DNA of 64,000 nt from Salinithrix halophila (lineage in GTDB: Bacteria; Bacillota; Bacilli; Thermoactinomycetales; DSM-45169): positions 682,001 to 746,000 of the forward strand of contig NZ_JBHSAP010000007.1 in the NCBI RefSeq assembly GCF_042650125.1, read 5' to 3'. The position numbers and the translations under genes were made by a program. The number at the start of each line of letters is the position of its first letter. Positions within the stretch are counted from its first letter, which is position 1. This document shows positions 16,065 to 24,252 of this stretch, piece after piece. Under the pieces are notes generated by a model. The model saw only the letters and a program-made list of their open reading frames with translations. It was not told where the DNA came from and made no database searches.

Positions 16065-17210
16065 TTACTGATTCTCAGATGTCTCTTCGTTTGCTTCACT
16101 GCTGGAAGAGGGGCCACTGGACGGGGCGTCATCAGACGACGACTGTGAAGACTCTTCACCTTCCGTTTCACCGGAGGACGAATCCGGAGAATTCGTATCC
16201 GAGGGTTGATCGGGAGAAGGATCAGGATCTTCCTCCTCATTCGGCGTGGAGGATGGTTCGCCATCTTCCTTGTCATGATCCTCTGCCCGTCCATTGGGCG
16301 ACTTGCCTTCCTCTCTTCCTTCGGGTTTTTCTTCGGATATGCCGGCTTCCTCGTCTTTTTCGGAATCCCCGGCAGGCTTGCCGTCCTTCTGGTTGTCTTC
16401 CCCATCCTCTTCCTCAATCCACGTAGCCCATTCTTCATCGGAGGGCGGATTACGTAAAACCGGGGAAAGGTCGACTTGTTTCATCAGATCCGTAATCGAC
16501 ATCTCAGCCACTTGTTCCATGGATAATTTATGGCCGTTCCGCTTGGCAAATAGACCCACTGCATATTTAGCCGGTGAAATCCCCTTTTTCTCCGCTTTTT
16601 CCTTTAACGGTTCTGGAAGAGGTATCGTATAAAGGGACAGGTTGGTCCGTTTCAATTCAGGATTCTGCTGGACTTCCTCTTTGATTAGAGAAAGGGCTTC
16701 TCCAGAAGCTTTTTCAGGTTCTTTTATGGAATCCACTTCGGAGATAAGCACTCTCTCTTTGTGGTCCAGATAATGGGCTTTTTTTGCAAGGTTCAGCACG
16801 TCAACCACGACATCCGCCGCTTTCGCTCCTTCCCAATCCATACCGCTTACCAACCGTTTGGCTTCAGGATTGAGCGCCCGTAAACGGACAACCTCCCGGT
16901 CTTGGTTAAGCCCAAGCTCTAGGCTGGGATTGAGGTCGATATAGATATAACTTTCAGCATGGGCTTTTGCTGGATCCCAAAAGGGATTCAACAGAGCAAG
17001 GAGTAACACAGCCGCTGCCAACCCACCGGTCATCCAGGAAGTTGGTCGGGTCCAGAACGACAGCAGGAACGGTTTTTTCTCCAGTGCAAAGTGGATTTCT
17101 TCACCCATATCCACTTCCCTTTCCTGCTTGGGAACTTTCAAAAACTCCCCTTCGGGGGTCATTACCACCCAATGTTTATGCCCAACTTCCATGACGATTC
17201 CCTTTGGCAT
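16065..17210 (-). CDS. rsgI: Anti-sigma-I factor RsgI with long acidic C-terminal tail
   Basis: 381-residue single-pass membrane protein that binds and inhibits SigI. In order: N-terminal cytoplasmic RsgI domain (about 1-50, MPKGIVMEVGHKHWVVM), one transmembrane helix (about 55-75), the conserved juxtamembrane YIYIDLNPSLELGLN, and a tail of more than 110 residues rich in Glu, Asp, Ser and Pro. RsgI proteins are known to self-cleave at an Asn-Pro bond in this domain before regulated proteolysis; the NPS motif is present. ATG at 17210 follows AAAGGAGG. It overlaps the sigI end by 35 bp. The tail has no recognisable carbohydrate-binding module, so the signal it senses is open. Confidence 0.93.
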   Translation of the reverse strand: MPKGIVMEVGHKHWVVMTPEGEFLKVPKQEREVDMGEEIHFALEKKPFLLSFWTRPTSWMTGGLAAAVLLLALLNPFWDPAKAHAESYIYIDLNPSLELGLNQDREVVRLRALNPEAKRLVSGMDWEGAKAADVVVDVLNLAKKAHYLDHKERVLISEVDSIKEPEKASGEALSLIKEEVQQNPELKRTNLSLYTIPLPEPLKEKAEKKGISPAKYAVGLFAKRNGHKLSMEQVAEMSITDLMKQVDLSPVLRNPPSDEEWATWIEEEDGEDNQKDGKPAGDSEKDEEAGISEEKPEGREEGKSPNGRAEDHDKEDGEPSSTPNEEEDPDPSPDQPSDTNSPDSSSGETEGEESSQSSSDDAPSSGPSSSSEANEETSENQ

Positions 17211-17967
17211 ATAACGCACCTCCTTTCCCATCAACGGGGATGTCGAGATACTGGCGTATCAGCGGCAGATCTTCGACAAGAACCAGGACGAGAGCCTTTA
17301 AGTATACCCGGTTCCGTTTTAACGTACGCCGATGACAGCCGACTTTCTCAGCAATTTCTTTCCCTACCCTTTTTCCATGTAAAAACATTTCCAACAAATC
17401 TTCTCTTTCTGTGATTTTCCGGGCGATTTCAAGCATGTCACGCCGCGTGTCCCTGTGTTTAGGAGAAGCTTCCACCAGATCAGACAGCTTGATCCCATAC
17501 CGAGCCAAGGCCTTCGAAAACTGGGCTACTTCCATCCGAGTCAAGTCCCGACGTTCGCCTTCTCTGTACCGATCGAAGGACTGAGTCACTACCTCAGGGT
17601 GATTCGATTCGTTTTCTCTAGAACCCGGCGACACAAGCGGCACCTGATTCAGATGCTTTTGTTCCCGTCGGTAAAAGTCAGTCAAGCGTCGTTGTATCAC
17701 CAAATAAGCAAAAGAGAGAAAGGACGACTGTTGATTCGGTTCAAAACGTGTGATGGCTTCATTAAAGCCTGAAAATGCGACGGAAAATTCATCGTCCCGG
17801 TCTGTGATTGGCCTCCGACAAATGCGAGAAGCGACCTTGGTAATATACGAGGTATGTTCTTTCAATAAATCTTCTCGCAACCCGGATGATGGGTCGATCC
17901 GTGCTTTTTGCACACGTTCCTCTAACTCTCGCTTTTGCTGGTCTTGATCACCGTCCCCCGGATGCAA
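17176..17967 (-). CDS. sigI: RNA polymerase sigma factor SigI
   Basis: Alternative sigma factor of the SigI group. Region 2 is visible (DDEFSVAFSGFNEAITRF and FLSFAYLVIQRRLTDFYRRE). The SigI-specific C-terminal domain with the HTH EIAEKVGCHRRTLKRNR is also visible. Start by TTG at 17967, 8 bases after GAGAGG; a GTG at 17976 is too close to the site. In B. subtilis SigI is heat-inducible and controls cell-wall genes; in clostridia SigI/RsgI pairs respond to polysaccharides. The overlapping rsgI gene follows. The 240 bp upstream hold a repeated GGGATATGGATT (two copies) but no clear SigI promoter. Confidence 0.93.
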   Translation of the reverse strand: MHPGDGDQDQQKRELEERVQKARIDPSSGLREDLLKEHTSYITKVASRICRRPITDRDDEFSVAFSGFNEAITRFEPNQQSSFLSFAYLVIQRRLTDFYRREQKHLNQVPLVSPGSRENESNHPEVVTQSFDRYREGERRDLTRMEVAQFSKALARYGIKLSDLVEASPKHRDTRRDMLEIARKITEREDLLEMFLHGKRVGKEIAEKVGCHRRTLKRNRVYLKALVLVLVEDLPLIRQYLDIPVDGKGGALYAKGNRHGSWA

Positions 17968-18240
17968 TACCGACACCTCTCCCTACTCTATAATTCGAAG
18001 CACTTTCTTTTTTTCTGTCCATCTGGCCAACTTTTCTAGCGAAAGGTCCGGTCCTGCGTAAAGGGCTGATGAATCCATATCCCTTTATTTGGTTGACGAA
18101 ACAACATTTATGTAAAAGAGGAAACATCCAATCCATATCCCTGAAACCATTCGACCGGAAAAACTTTCCGCACCGAAAGAGAAACAAGGTTTAAACTCAT
18201 TATAATTCGTTCATTGACCAATAAAAAGAGACCTACAAGT

Positions 18241-18266
18241 AAAAAAACCGATTCTGACGAATCGGG
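18241..18266 (-). terminator. Rho-independent terminator of the acetyl-CoA synthetase gene
   Basis: Minus-strand stem CCGATTC-GTCA-GAATCGG followed by seven T. Confidence 0.8.
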
Positions 18267-18307
18267 TAGTGCTGGCGGGAAAGGTGTCGCCTATTCGCGA
18301 GGTTCTT

Positions 18308-20248
18308 TTAACGGGCTTCTGATTTCCCGAGCGCTTTTACCGCTTCCGGGTTTTCCAGGGAGGAGAGATCCCCAGCGTCTTGGCCGGTATAGGCAGCTTT
18401 GATCGCACGACGAAGGATTTTTCCATTTCGGGTTTTGGGTAGCTCTCCGACAAAGTAGAGCTCACGCGGTCGGAGCGCCTTTCCCAGCTTTTCACCGAGA
18501 GATGCGATCAATTCCCGAACCAGAACATCATCCCCCTTCACATCCGACTTTAGTACCACGAAACAGACCGCCGCTTCCCCTTTGTCCGGATCTGGAACAC
18601 CAATGGTGGCTGCTTCCAGGACAGCTGGATGGTCCACTAGTGCAGACTCCACTTCCGCAGGTCCAAGCCGTTTGCCCGCGATTTTCAACGTATCGTCGGA
18701 ACGGCCTGTGATATACCAAAAACCGTCTTCATCCGCCTGAACCCAATCCCCGTGAACCCAGGTCCCTTCCCAGCGGCTCCAGTATGTGCCTTCGTACCTT
18801 TCGGGATCGTTCCAGAATCCCTTTGTCATTCCCACCCAAGGCTGACGGATCACCAGTTCCCCAACCTCACCGCGAACGGATTTCCCCTGTTCATCGACGA
18901 TGTCGACGTCCATCCCCGGCATCGGCCCGCTAAAGGAGCAGGGAGCGATCGGCTTCATGAGGTTACTAAAGAGAATCCCCCCCGATATCTCTGTTCCTCC
19001 TGAATAATTCCAAATAGGGACCCGTTTATCTCCAACCTGGGTGAAAAGCCAATGCCACGGCTCCGGGTTCCAAGGCTCCCCTGTCGAACCGAACACCTTT
19101 AACGTACTCAAGTCTTGCTTTTTCACCCACTTTTCACCGAACTTCATCAGTACCCGGATCGCTGTCGGTGAAATACCCATATGGGTGATTCCGTGGTCCT
19201 CCGCTAACTTCCAGAGACGATCGGGTTCCGGATAGTCCGGTGTTCCTTCAAATAGGAGCATCGTACTTCCATTTAGGAGAGCCCCGAACACCATCCACGG
19301 TCCCATCATCCAACCCATGTCCGTCATCCAGAACAAGGTGTCCCCCGCGTCAAGATCCATCCCGTATCCTGCATCAAAAGCCGCTTTAATCGGAAAGCCC
19401 GCATGGGTGTGGACGGTTCCCTTCGGCCGACCGGTTGTCCCAGAAGTGTAAATAATCATAAAAGGTGCATCAGCTTGAGTTTCGACACAAGAAAGCGCTT
19501 TCTTTCCTGCTATGAGGTCATCCCAGTTCACATCCCGCCCCGGATTTACCGGTATCTCCCGCCCAAGGCGTCGGACAACGACCACTTTTTCTACACTCGG
19601 GGAAAGATCCGCGGCTCGATCCGCCTCCTCCTTCATGTTGACCGTTTTACCTCGGCGAAGAAATCCGTCAGCCGTGATCAGTACTTTGGCCTCACAATCA
19701 CGCAGGCGTGTAGCAACGGCTTCCGCTCCATAGCCGGAGAAGCAGGGAGTGAAAATAGCTCCGATCCGGGCGGCAGCCAGTATGGTGATCACATTTTCGA
19801 CCACCATCGGCAAATAAATCGCAATCCGGTCCCCTTCCTTTACCCCCAGACTTGTCAGTCCCGCCGCCATACGGGAGACTGCCTGGTACAGTTCTCGGTA
19901 TGTCCACTTTTGAACGCTGCCGTCATCTCCTTCCCAGATTACAGCCAACCGGTTGCTAGCTCCCAGATCTTCCGCCCAGCGATCAACACTGTTCCAAGCC
20001 ACATTCATTTTTCCATCAACAAACCAGCGAGGCCAGGCTGTACCCCGGCTGAGATCTACCACCTTCTTGTAGGCATGGAACCAATGGAGGCCCATATCCT
20101 TCTCTACCGCTCTCCAAAACCAAGCAGGTTCTCGAACCGAACGCTGGTAAAAATCATCGTAGTCTGTTATTCCGTTCTTCTTCATCAGTCGAAACATCCG
20201 CATCGTTTGCACCCGTTCCGCCTTGGGAGCCCATATCGCTTTTTCCAC
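18308..20248 (-). CDS. acsA: Acetyl-CoA synthetase (AMP-forming acyl-CoA ligase)
   Basis: 646-residue ANL-superfamily ligase that activates acetate (or a related short acid) to its CoA ester through an acyl-adenylate. ATP motif IIYTSGTTGRPKG, adenylate motifs YSGGTE and HGDWVQADEDGFWYITGRSD, the hinge and the catalytic Lys in KTRNGKILRR, near the C terminus, are present; that Lys is the usual acetylation target. GTG start at 20248 after GGGGTGAG. Length is normal for Acs. Monocistronic with its own promoter and terminator. Propionate or acetoacetate specificity cannot be excluded. Confidence 0.88.
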   Translation of the reverse strand: MEKAIWAPKAERVQTMRMFRLMKKNGITDYDDFYQRSVREPAWFWRAVEKDMGLHWFHAYKKVVDLSRGTAWPRWFVDGKMNVAWNSVDRWAEDLGASNRLAVIWEGDDGSVQKWTYRELYQAVSRMAAGLTSLGVKEGDRIAIYLPMVVENVITILAAARIGAIFTPCFSGYGAEAVATRLRDCEAKVLITADGFLRRGKTVNMKEEADRAADLSPSVEKVVVVRRLGREIPVNPGRDVNWDDLIAGKKALSCVETQADAPFMIIYTSGTTGRPKGTVHTHAGFPIKAAFDAGYGMDLDAGDTLFWMTDMGWMMGPWMVFGALLNGSTMLLFEGTPDYPEPDRLWKLAEDHGITHMGISPTAIRVLMKFGEKWVKKQDLSTLKVFGSTGEPWNPEPWHWLFTQVGDKRVPIWNYSGGTEISGGILFSNLMKPIAPCSFSGPMPGMDVDIVDEQGKSVRGEVGELVIRQPWVGMTKGFWNDPERYEGTYWSRWEGTWVHGDWVQADEDGFWYITGRSDDTLKIAGKRLGPAEVESALVDHPAVLEAATIGVPDPDKGEAAVCFVVLKSDVKGDDVLVRELIASLGEKLGKALRPRELYFVGELPKTRNGKILRRAIKAAYTGQDAGDLSSLENPEAVKALGKSEAR

Positions 20249-20283
20249 TGTCTCACCCCGCTGTACTTTGTTCCCACGCTTCT

Positions 20284-20312
20284 ATTGTAAACATGCTCCC
20301 GACACCGGTCAA
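20284..20312 (-). promoter_or_regulatory. Sigma-A promoter of acsA
   Basis: Minus-strand TTGACC (20312-20307) and TACAAT (20289-20284) with a 17-base spacer, about 35 bases upstream of the GTG start. Confidence 0.65.
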
Positions 20313-20431
20313 AATAAATCGCCGATTTTGACATTTCCCTCCGACAAGGAATTTTTACGATTTTTCAGGGCAACCCTTGGGAGGATTGGGGTACAATAGG
20401 GGACACGGTGAAAGAAAAGAGTGGTGCTGGT

Positions 20432-21160
20432 ATGGATAAACGATACCTGAAACGAACGATTCTGAAGCGGGAAGTCAAGAGCAGACATCTGGAGGAGACC
20501 CGGGCTTTCCAGGTCTATCTTCCTCCTGACCACGATCCAGATGGTGAATATCCCGTGTTATTCCTACAGGACGGGGACGATTATTTCAACCTGGGACGCC
20601 TAGCCACCCAGGCAAACCGGTTGATCCTGGATGGAGAGACCCGCCCTTTCGCCGCCGTTGCCATCCCGGTGGATAAGGAAAAACGCACCTCGGAATACGC
20701 ACCGATCGGGGATCGTCACCTTTCTTACCTCCGTTTTTTCGTCGACGAACTCCTCCCCGCAGTGGAAACAGAATTTCCCATCGCTACTGCTGCTGGGGAA
20801 CGCGTCCTCGGCGGTTCTTCCCTCGGAGGGACGGTCTCTCTGCATTTAGCGCTTCAGTACCCCCAGCAGTTTCAACGGGTTCTCTCCCAGTCCGGCGCCT
20901 TTCTGGAACGGACACTGGAACAAATCAGACAGTCGGATTCCCTCGGCTATCTGGAGATCTACCAAACGATCGGCAAATCGGAAACCGCCGTTCCTACCCA
21001 TCTAGGTAATCTCGACCTCCTGGCCCGCAACCGGGAAGTCCATCGCGCCTTGCTGGAAAAGGAAGCCGACGTCCAATATTCCGAACAGGAAGGCAACCAC
21101 ACCTGGGGCTTCTGGCAGAAAGATTTACCCTTCGCGCTGAAGGCTTTCTTCGGTAAGTGA
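20432..21160 (+). CDS. Alpha/beta-hydrolase esterase (esterase D/enterochelin esterase-like)
   Basis: Serine hydrolase of about 242 residues. The nucleophile elbow GGSSLGG (Ser in GxSxG), an N-terminal strand with YLPPDHDP and QDGDDYFN, and the C-terminal GNHTWGFW with the likely catalytic His are visible. The family includes feruloyl and enterochelin-type esterases; substrate unknown. The ATG at 20432 aligns with related proteins from recall; a GTG at 20408 preceded by AGGGG would add eight residues. Terminator follows directly. Confidence 0.82.
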   Translation: MDKRYLKRTILKREVKSRHLEETRAFQVYLPPDHDPDGEYPVLFLQDGDDYFNLGRLATQANRLILDGETRPFAAVAIPVDKEKRTSEYAPIGDRHLSYLRFFVDELLPAVETEFPIATAAGERVLGGSSLGGTVSLHLALQYPQQFQRVLSQSGAFLERTLEQIRQSDSLGYLEIYQTIGKSETAVPTHLGNLDLLARNREVHRALLEKEADVQYSEQEGNHTWGFWQKDLPFALKAFFGK

Positions 21161-21169
21161 CTGAGCCAA

Positions 21170-21202
21170 CAAAAAATGACCCCTTGCCGGGGTCGTTTTT
21201 TA
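21170..21202 (+). terminator. Rho-independent terminator
   Basis: Stem GACCCC-TTGCC-GGGGTC followed by GTTTTTTAT, just after the esterase gene. Confidence 0.9.
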
Positions 21203-21257
21203 TGTCGCTACCGATGTGTTGCTTATTAGGCCCGTATTTTTGAAACCCGCTTGACGG

Positions 21258-21920
21258 TTACTCCTGTTTTCCGAAGGAGACCAATTCCGCCGGTTGAATT
21301 AATACTTTTCCATTGCCATTGAAGTCCAGTTGGAAGGTTTCTCCGGAAGATTTGCCGAAGAACGTCTTCAGGTTAATATCCGCTCTGACCCGTGCAGATA
21401 CTCCCGAGGTCCAACCGATCACCGCATTGGGATCCACGACGACGGGAGCGTCGAGGGCAATCGGTTCACCATGGGAACTGATCGCCACATAACCGTGGCC
21501 CGACAGTTTGCACGTGAAAAGTCCTCCCGTGGCCATCCCTGCCCCGCGCATCAGGGATATATCCCAGTCAATATTTTGTTCAAAAGCGAGGAGGTGGCGT
21601 CCTTCGACATAGAAGGACTCCCCGGTCAGTTTTAGGATGGTCACTTCGGCGGCATCGTCAGCGAGAAAAAGATCTCCGCTACCCGTCGCCTCCATCAGGG
21701 GAAAGCCCTCGCCGGTCAGTTTCTTTTTGAACCACTTCCCAACCCCGCCGGAAGTGCTTTTAAACTTGATGTCCCCTTGGTAGGCGATCATACTGCCAGC
21801 CCGGCAATAGACTTTATCCTTCAGATGGATCTTGAGCGCTTTGCCGTTTTGTTTGACAAAAGCTTCCGTCGACGTTACTTCTTCTGCTTTCTCCAGTAGG
21901 TTTTCTAAGGATTCTGCCAT
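21258..21920 (-). CDS. AIM24-family protein
   Basis: 220-residue beta-rich protein of the AIM24/TIGR00266 family. Typical segments include CRAGSMIAYQGDIKFK, MEATGSGDLFLAD and VEGRHLLAFEQNIDWDI. No membrane anchor. The molecular role in bacteria is not established. ATG at 21920 follows AAAGGAGG. Downstream is the convergent esterase; upstream a small membrane gene in the same direction. Confidence 0.87.
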   Translation of the reverse strand: MAESLENLLEKAEEVTSTEAFVKQNGKALKIHLKDKVYCRAGSMIAYQGDIKFKSTSGGVGKWFKKKLTGEGFPLMEATGSGDLFLADDAAEVTILKLTGESFYVEGRHLLAFEQNIDWDISLMRGAGMATGGLFTCKLSGHGYVAISSHGEPIALDAPVVVDPNAVIGWTSGVSARVRADINLKTFFGKSSGETFQLDFNGNGKVLIQPAELVSFGKQE

Positions 21921-21978
21921 GGGTCCATCCTCCTTTGATGATCTGTACAGGAAGCATACTATTCGGGGAGATGGTAGA

Positions 21979-22164
21979 TTACCCTCCCATCGAACCGCTT
22001 TTTGGTTTTTCCCAGTGATCCATTAGGCACCAAATCAGCCAAATCAGTGTGGATACTCCGCCTACCGCAAGAAAGCGGGTCCCCATGCCATAGCCTGCAA
22101 GCCATGACACTAGGGCGAGCAACCCACTCGTCCCCGCCACCCACCCAAAGATCTCCCTCATCAT
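21979..22164 (-). CDS. Small two-helix membrane protein
   Basis: 61 residues (MMREIFGWVAGTSGLLALVS...), with two hydrophobic segments separated by a short turn and a polar C-terminal tail ending KPKSGSMGG. Start at 22164 has GAAGGAG 5 bases upstream. It lies between the bacilliredoxin and AIM24 genes, all on the minus strand. No family recognised. Confidence 0.6.
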   Translation of the reverse strand: MMREIFGWVAGTSGLLALVSWLAGYGMGTRFLAVGGVSTLIWLIWCLMDHWEKPKSGSMGG

Positions 22165-22254
22165 CCTCTCTCCTTCCGTATGTGAAAACGCCGCCCGGTC
22201 TGCTTGTGTTTGGCGGCAGGCAAGGCGGCGTCATCACTTGTGTTGGGGGCAAGT

Positions 22255-22689
22255 TCAGCAGTGTTTATCGTAAGCACTGGTCAGGTTGGCGGAGATCTCT
22301 TCTAGGGTGCGGTCCTCAATTTCATGGCGCTGCACCATATGCACCAGTTTACCATCCTTCATCAGGACGAAAGACGGAGACGAGGGCGGGTACCCTGTGA
22401 AATATTCCCTCGCTTTTGCAGTCGCTTCTTTATCCTGACCGGCAAAGACGGTAAACAGGTGATCCGGCTTCTTGTCATTGTTCAAAGAGTGTGCCACAGC
22501 GGGTCGGGCAAGGCCGGCGGCACAGCCGCAGACGGAGTTGACAACCACCAGCGCCGTTCCTTTGGCCCCTTCCAGGGCCTCCTCCACTTCTTCCGGAGTC
22601 GTTAGTTCCCGAAATCCGATTCGGGTCAATTCGTCCCGCATCGGCTGCACCATCATTTGCATTTGTTGAATATAGAAATCTTGAGCCAT
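22255..22689 (-). CDS. Bacilliredoxin, BrxA/BrxB (YphP/YqiW) family
   Basis: 144-residue thioredoxin-like protein that removes bacillithiol from S-bacillithiolated proteins. The family's CGC redox motif occurs in VVVNSVCGCAAGLARPA. The start MAQDFYIQQMQMMVQPMR at 22689 follows AAAGGAGGG. It implies that the organism makes bacillithiol, another low-GC Gram-positive trait. Which of the two B. subtilis paralogues it matches cannot be told by eye. Confidence 0.94.
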   Translation of the reverse strand: MAQDFYIQQMQMMVQPMRDELTRIGFRELTTPEEVEEALEGAKGTALVVVNSVCGCAAGLARPAVAHSLNNDKKPDHLFTVFAGQDKEATAKAREYFTGYPPSSPSFVLMKDGKLVHMVQRHEIEDRTLEEISANLTSAYDKHC

Positions 22690-22804
22690 CCGAATCCCTC
22701 CTTTAAATTTCATTGTATCTAATCGCCAACCCTGCGTCTACTCGACTGGAGTAAGGGGCCTCTCTCCCCATGAACATATCCTTCGAGAAAAGGAGGTCGT
22801 CCCT

Positions 22805-23596
22805 GTGGACGTGAACGCCTATCTCGCCCGAATCGGCGAAACCCGGTTGCAAGCTCCCGATTTCACTTTTCTCTCCAGGCTCGTGGAGCGGCACTTCTAC
22901 ACCGTTCCCTTTGAAAATCTGGATATCCACCTGGGGCGGCCGATCCGCCTCGACCCTGACGCCATCTACCATAAAATCGTTCACCGGCGCCGTGGCGGCT
23001 TCTGTTATGAGCTAAACAGTGCATTCGGCTCCCTGCTCCACTCTCTGGGCTTCAATGTCTCCTATATATCCGGTCGTGTCCGCACGTCATCGGGGGGCTT
23101 CGGTCCCGAATACGACCACATGGCTCTATTGGTCGGTCTGGAGGAGGAATACTTGGTCGATGTGGGCTTCGGAGACAGTTGCCGCCTCCCCCTTCCTCTC
23201 TCTGGAGAACGGAAGAAGGACATTAGCGGCTGGTACCGGATCAAACCCCGATCTAAACAACCGGGAGTCTTTGCCCTGGAGAAGAAAAACGGCAGAAGGT
23301 GGTCCCCAGAATATCTTTTCACCACCCGTCCGAGAAAATTAGAAGACTTTGCCTGCATGTGCGAAATCCAACAGACCTCCCCTACCTCCGTCTTTCGGCA
23401 ACATCTTATTTGTACAATCGCCACTCCGGGGGGGCGGATCACGGTCTCTGACAACCATTTCACCATCACTGAACGGGGAGAAAAACAAAAAATCCCTATA
23501 CAGTCAGCCAACGATCGAGAGCTAATCATTCGCCGCTGGATGGGAATCGATAGCCGGTCGCAATCGCTCTATTCGCCGGTTTTTCCGGGTAGCTGA
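22805..23596 (+). CDS. Arylamine N-acetyltransferase (NAT)
   Basis: 263-residue acetyl-CoA-dependent transferase. The Cys-His-Asp triad is visible: Cys67 in RGGFCYELN, His at about 105 in EYDHMALLV, Asp at about 119 in LVDVGFGDS. GTG start at 22805 after AAAGGAGG with 8-base spacing. Length matches bacterial NATs. Natural substrate unknown. Divergent from the bacilliredoxin gene; a terminator follows. Confidence 0.94.
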   Translation: MDVNAYLARIGETRLQAPDFTFLSRLVERHFYTVPFENLDIHLGRPIRLDPDAIYHKIVHRRRGGFCYELNSAFGSLLHSLGFNVSYISGRVRTSSGGFGPEYDHMALLVGLEEEYLVDVGFGDSCRLPLPLSGERKKDISGWYRIKPRSKQPGVFALEKKNGRRWSPEYLFTTRPRKLEDFACMCEIQQTSPTSVFRQHLICTIATPGGRITVSDNHFTITERGEKQKIPIQSANDRELIIRRWMGIDSRSQSLYSPVFPGS

Positions 23597-23623
23597 CAAA
23601 GAAATGAATATCCCCAATCCTTT

Positions 23624-23647
23624 ATGGCCCTTTCGGGGCTTTTTTTC
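23624..23647 (+). terminator. Rho-independent terminator after the NAT gene
   Basis: GCCC-TTTCG-GGGC stem followed by a run of seven T. Confidence 0.75.
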
Positions 23648-23729
23648 GTTCCATCAAAAAAGGGAATATTCCCCCCTGGAACCGCGCATCCTCCAGATGA
23701 CGACATCTAAACGGAAAGGCAGATTTTCC

Positions 23730-24032
23730 ATGACCCCAACCGATCATCAGGAAGAAAACACCCGGCCCAAAGAAACCCCAGCGAGACACCTGCGTGCTTT
23801 CGGATGGATGCTTCTTTTTACCACCATCTCCTTCGCTCTCGTCGGCAGCGGTTATTTCTCCGCTCCGCTCACCTTCACAGTCATCCTCGCTTTGGCCTTT
23901 ATCCAGCTTCTCCTGCAACTAGTTATTTTCATGCATATGGACCGCCGCCATCAACTCCCTATCCTCTTCATGGCTAGTGGGATCGGCTTCAGCATCATCA
24001 TCGCCGTCGCCATGTGGGCGATGAAAGGGTAA
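23730..24032 (+). CDS. Second orphan cytochrome c oxidase subunit IV family protein
   Basis: 100 residues with three transmembrane segments. The subunit-IV signature LALAFIQLLLQLVIFMHMDR parallels that of the gene at 8472-8786. Start MTPTDHQEENTRP at 23730 has GGAAAGG 10 bases upstream; in-frame ATGs at 23604 and 23697 have no ribosome site, and the first lies before the terminator of the preceding gene. No other oxidase subunit is near. A terminator follows. Confidence 0.83.
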   Translation: MTPTDHQEENTRPKETPARHLRAFGWMLLFTTISFALVGSGYFSAPLTFTVILALAFIQLLLQLVIFMHMDRRHQLPILFMASGIGFSIIIAVAMWAMKG

Positions 24033-24057
24033 CAACAAACGAGCGATTCCAGCTTAC

Positions 24058-24087
24058 CACCGCCATGTTCATCGGGCGGTTTTTTTA
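24058..24087 (+). terminator. Rho-independent terminator
   Basis: Stem ACCGCC...GGGCGGT followed by TTTTTT, 26 bp after the oxidase-like gene. Confidence 0.85.
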
Positions 24088-24252
24088 CGCCTTTCAACTA
24101 ATTCTGTGGCCTTCTTCCCGTGTAAAAAATTAATAAGAAAGTGATGTAGATGGGGAGTACAAAAAAGGAATTATCCTGCTTGGTTACGAATACCAGACTG
24201 AATGAACTTCTACATGCCATATATCCAAAAGTATCCCATTTTGAGGTGATCG

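Noticed and set aside
19489..19504. Palindrome AAGAAAGCGCTTTCTT inside acsA as a CcpA cre site
   Set aside because: It differs from the cre consensus at a fixed base and encodes ordinary KKALSC residues; intragenic cre sites exist, but there is no further support.
19403..20290. Long plus-strand open frame opposite acsA
   Set aside because: Antisense to a clear 646-residue gene, without ribosome site or recognisable domain; typical of GC-rich codon shadow.
24120..24252. PlcR-box-like or shared operator between the two peptide-sensor promoters
   Set aside because: Only short TATCCC/ATTCCC similarities were found, and no palindrome common to both; too weak to report as a site.
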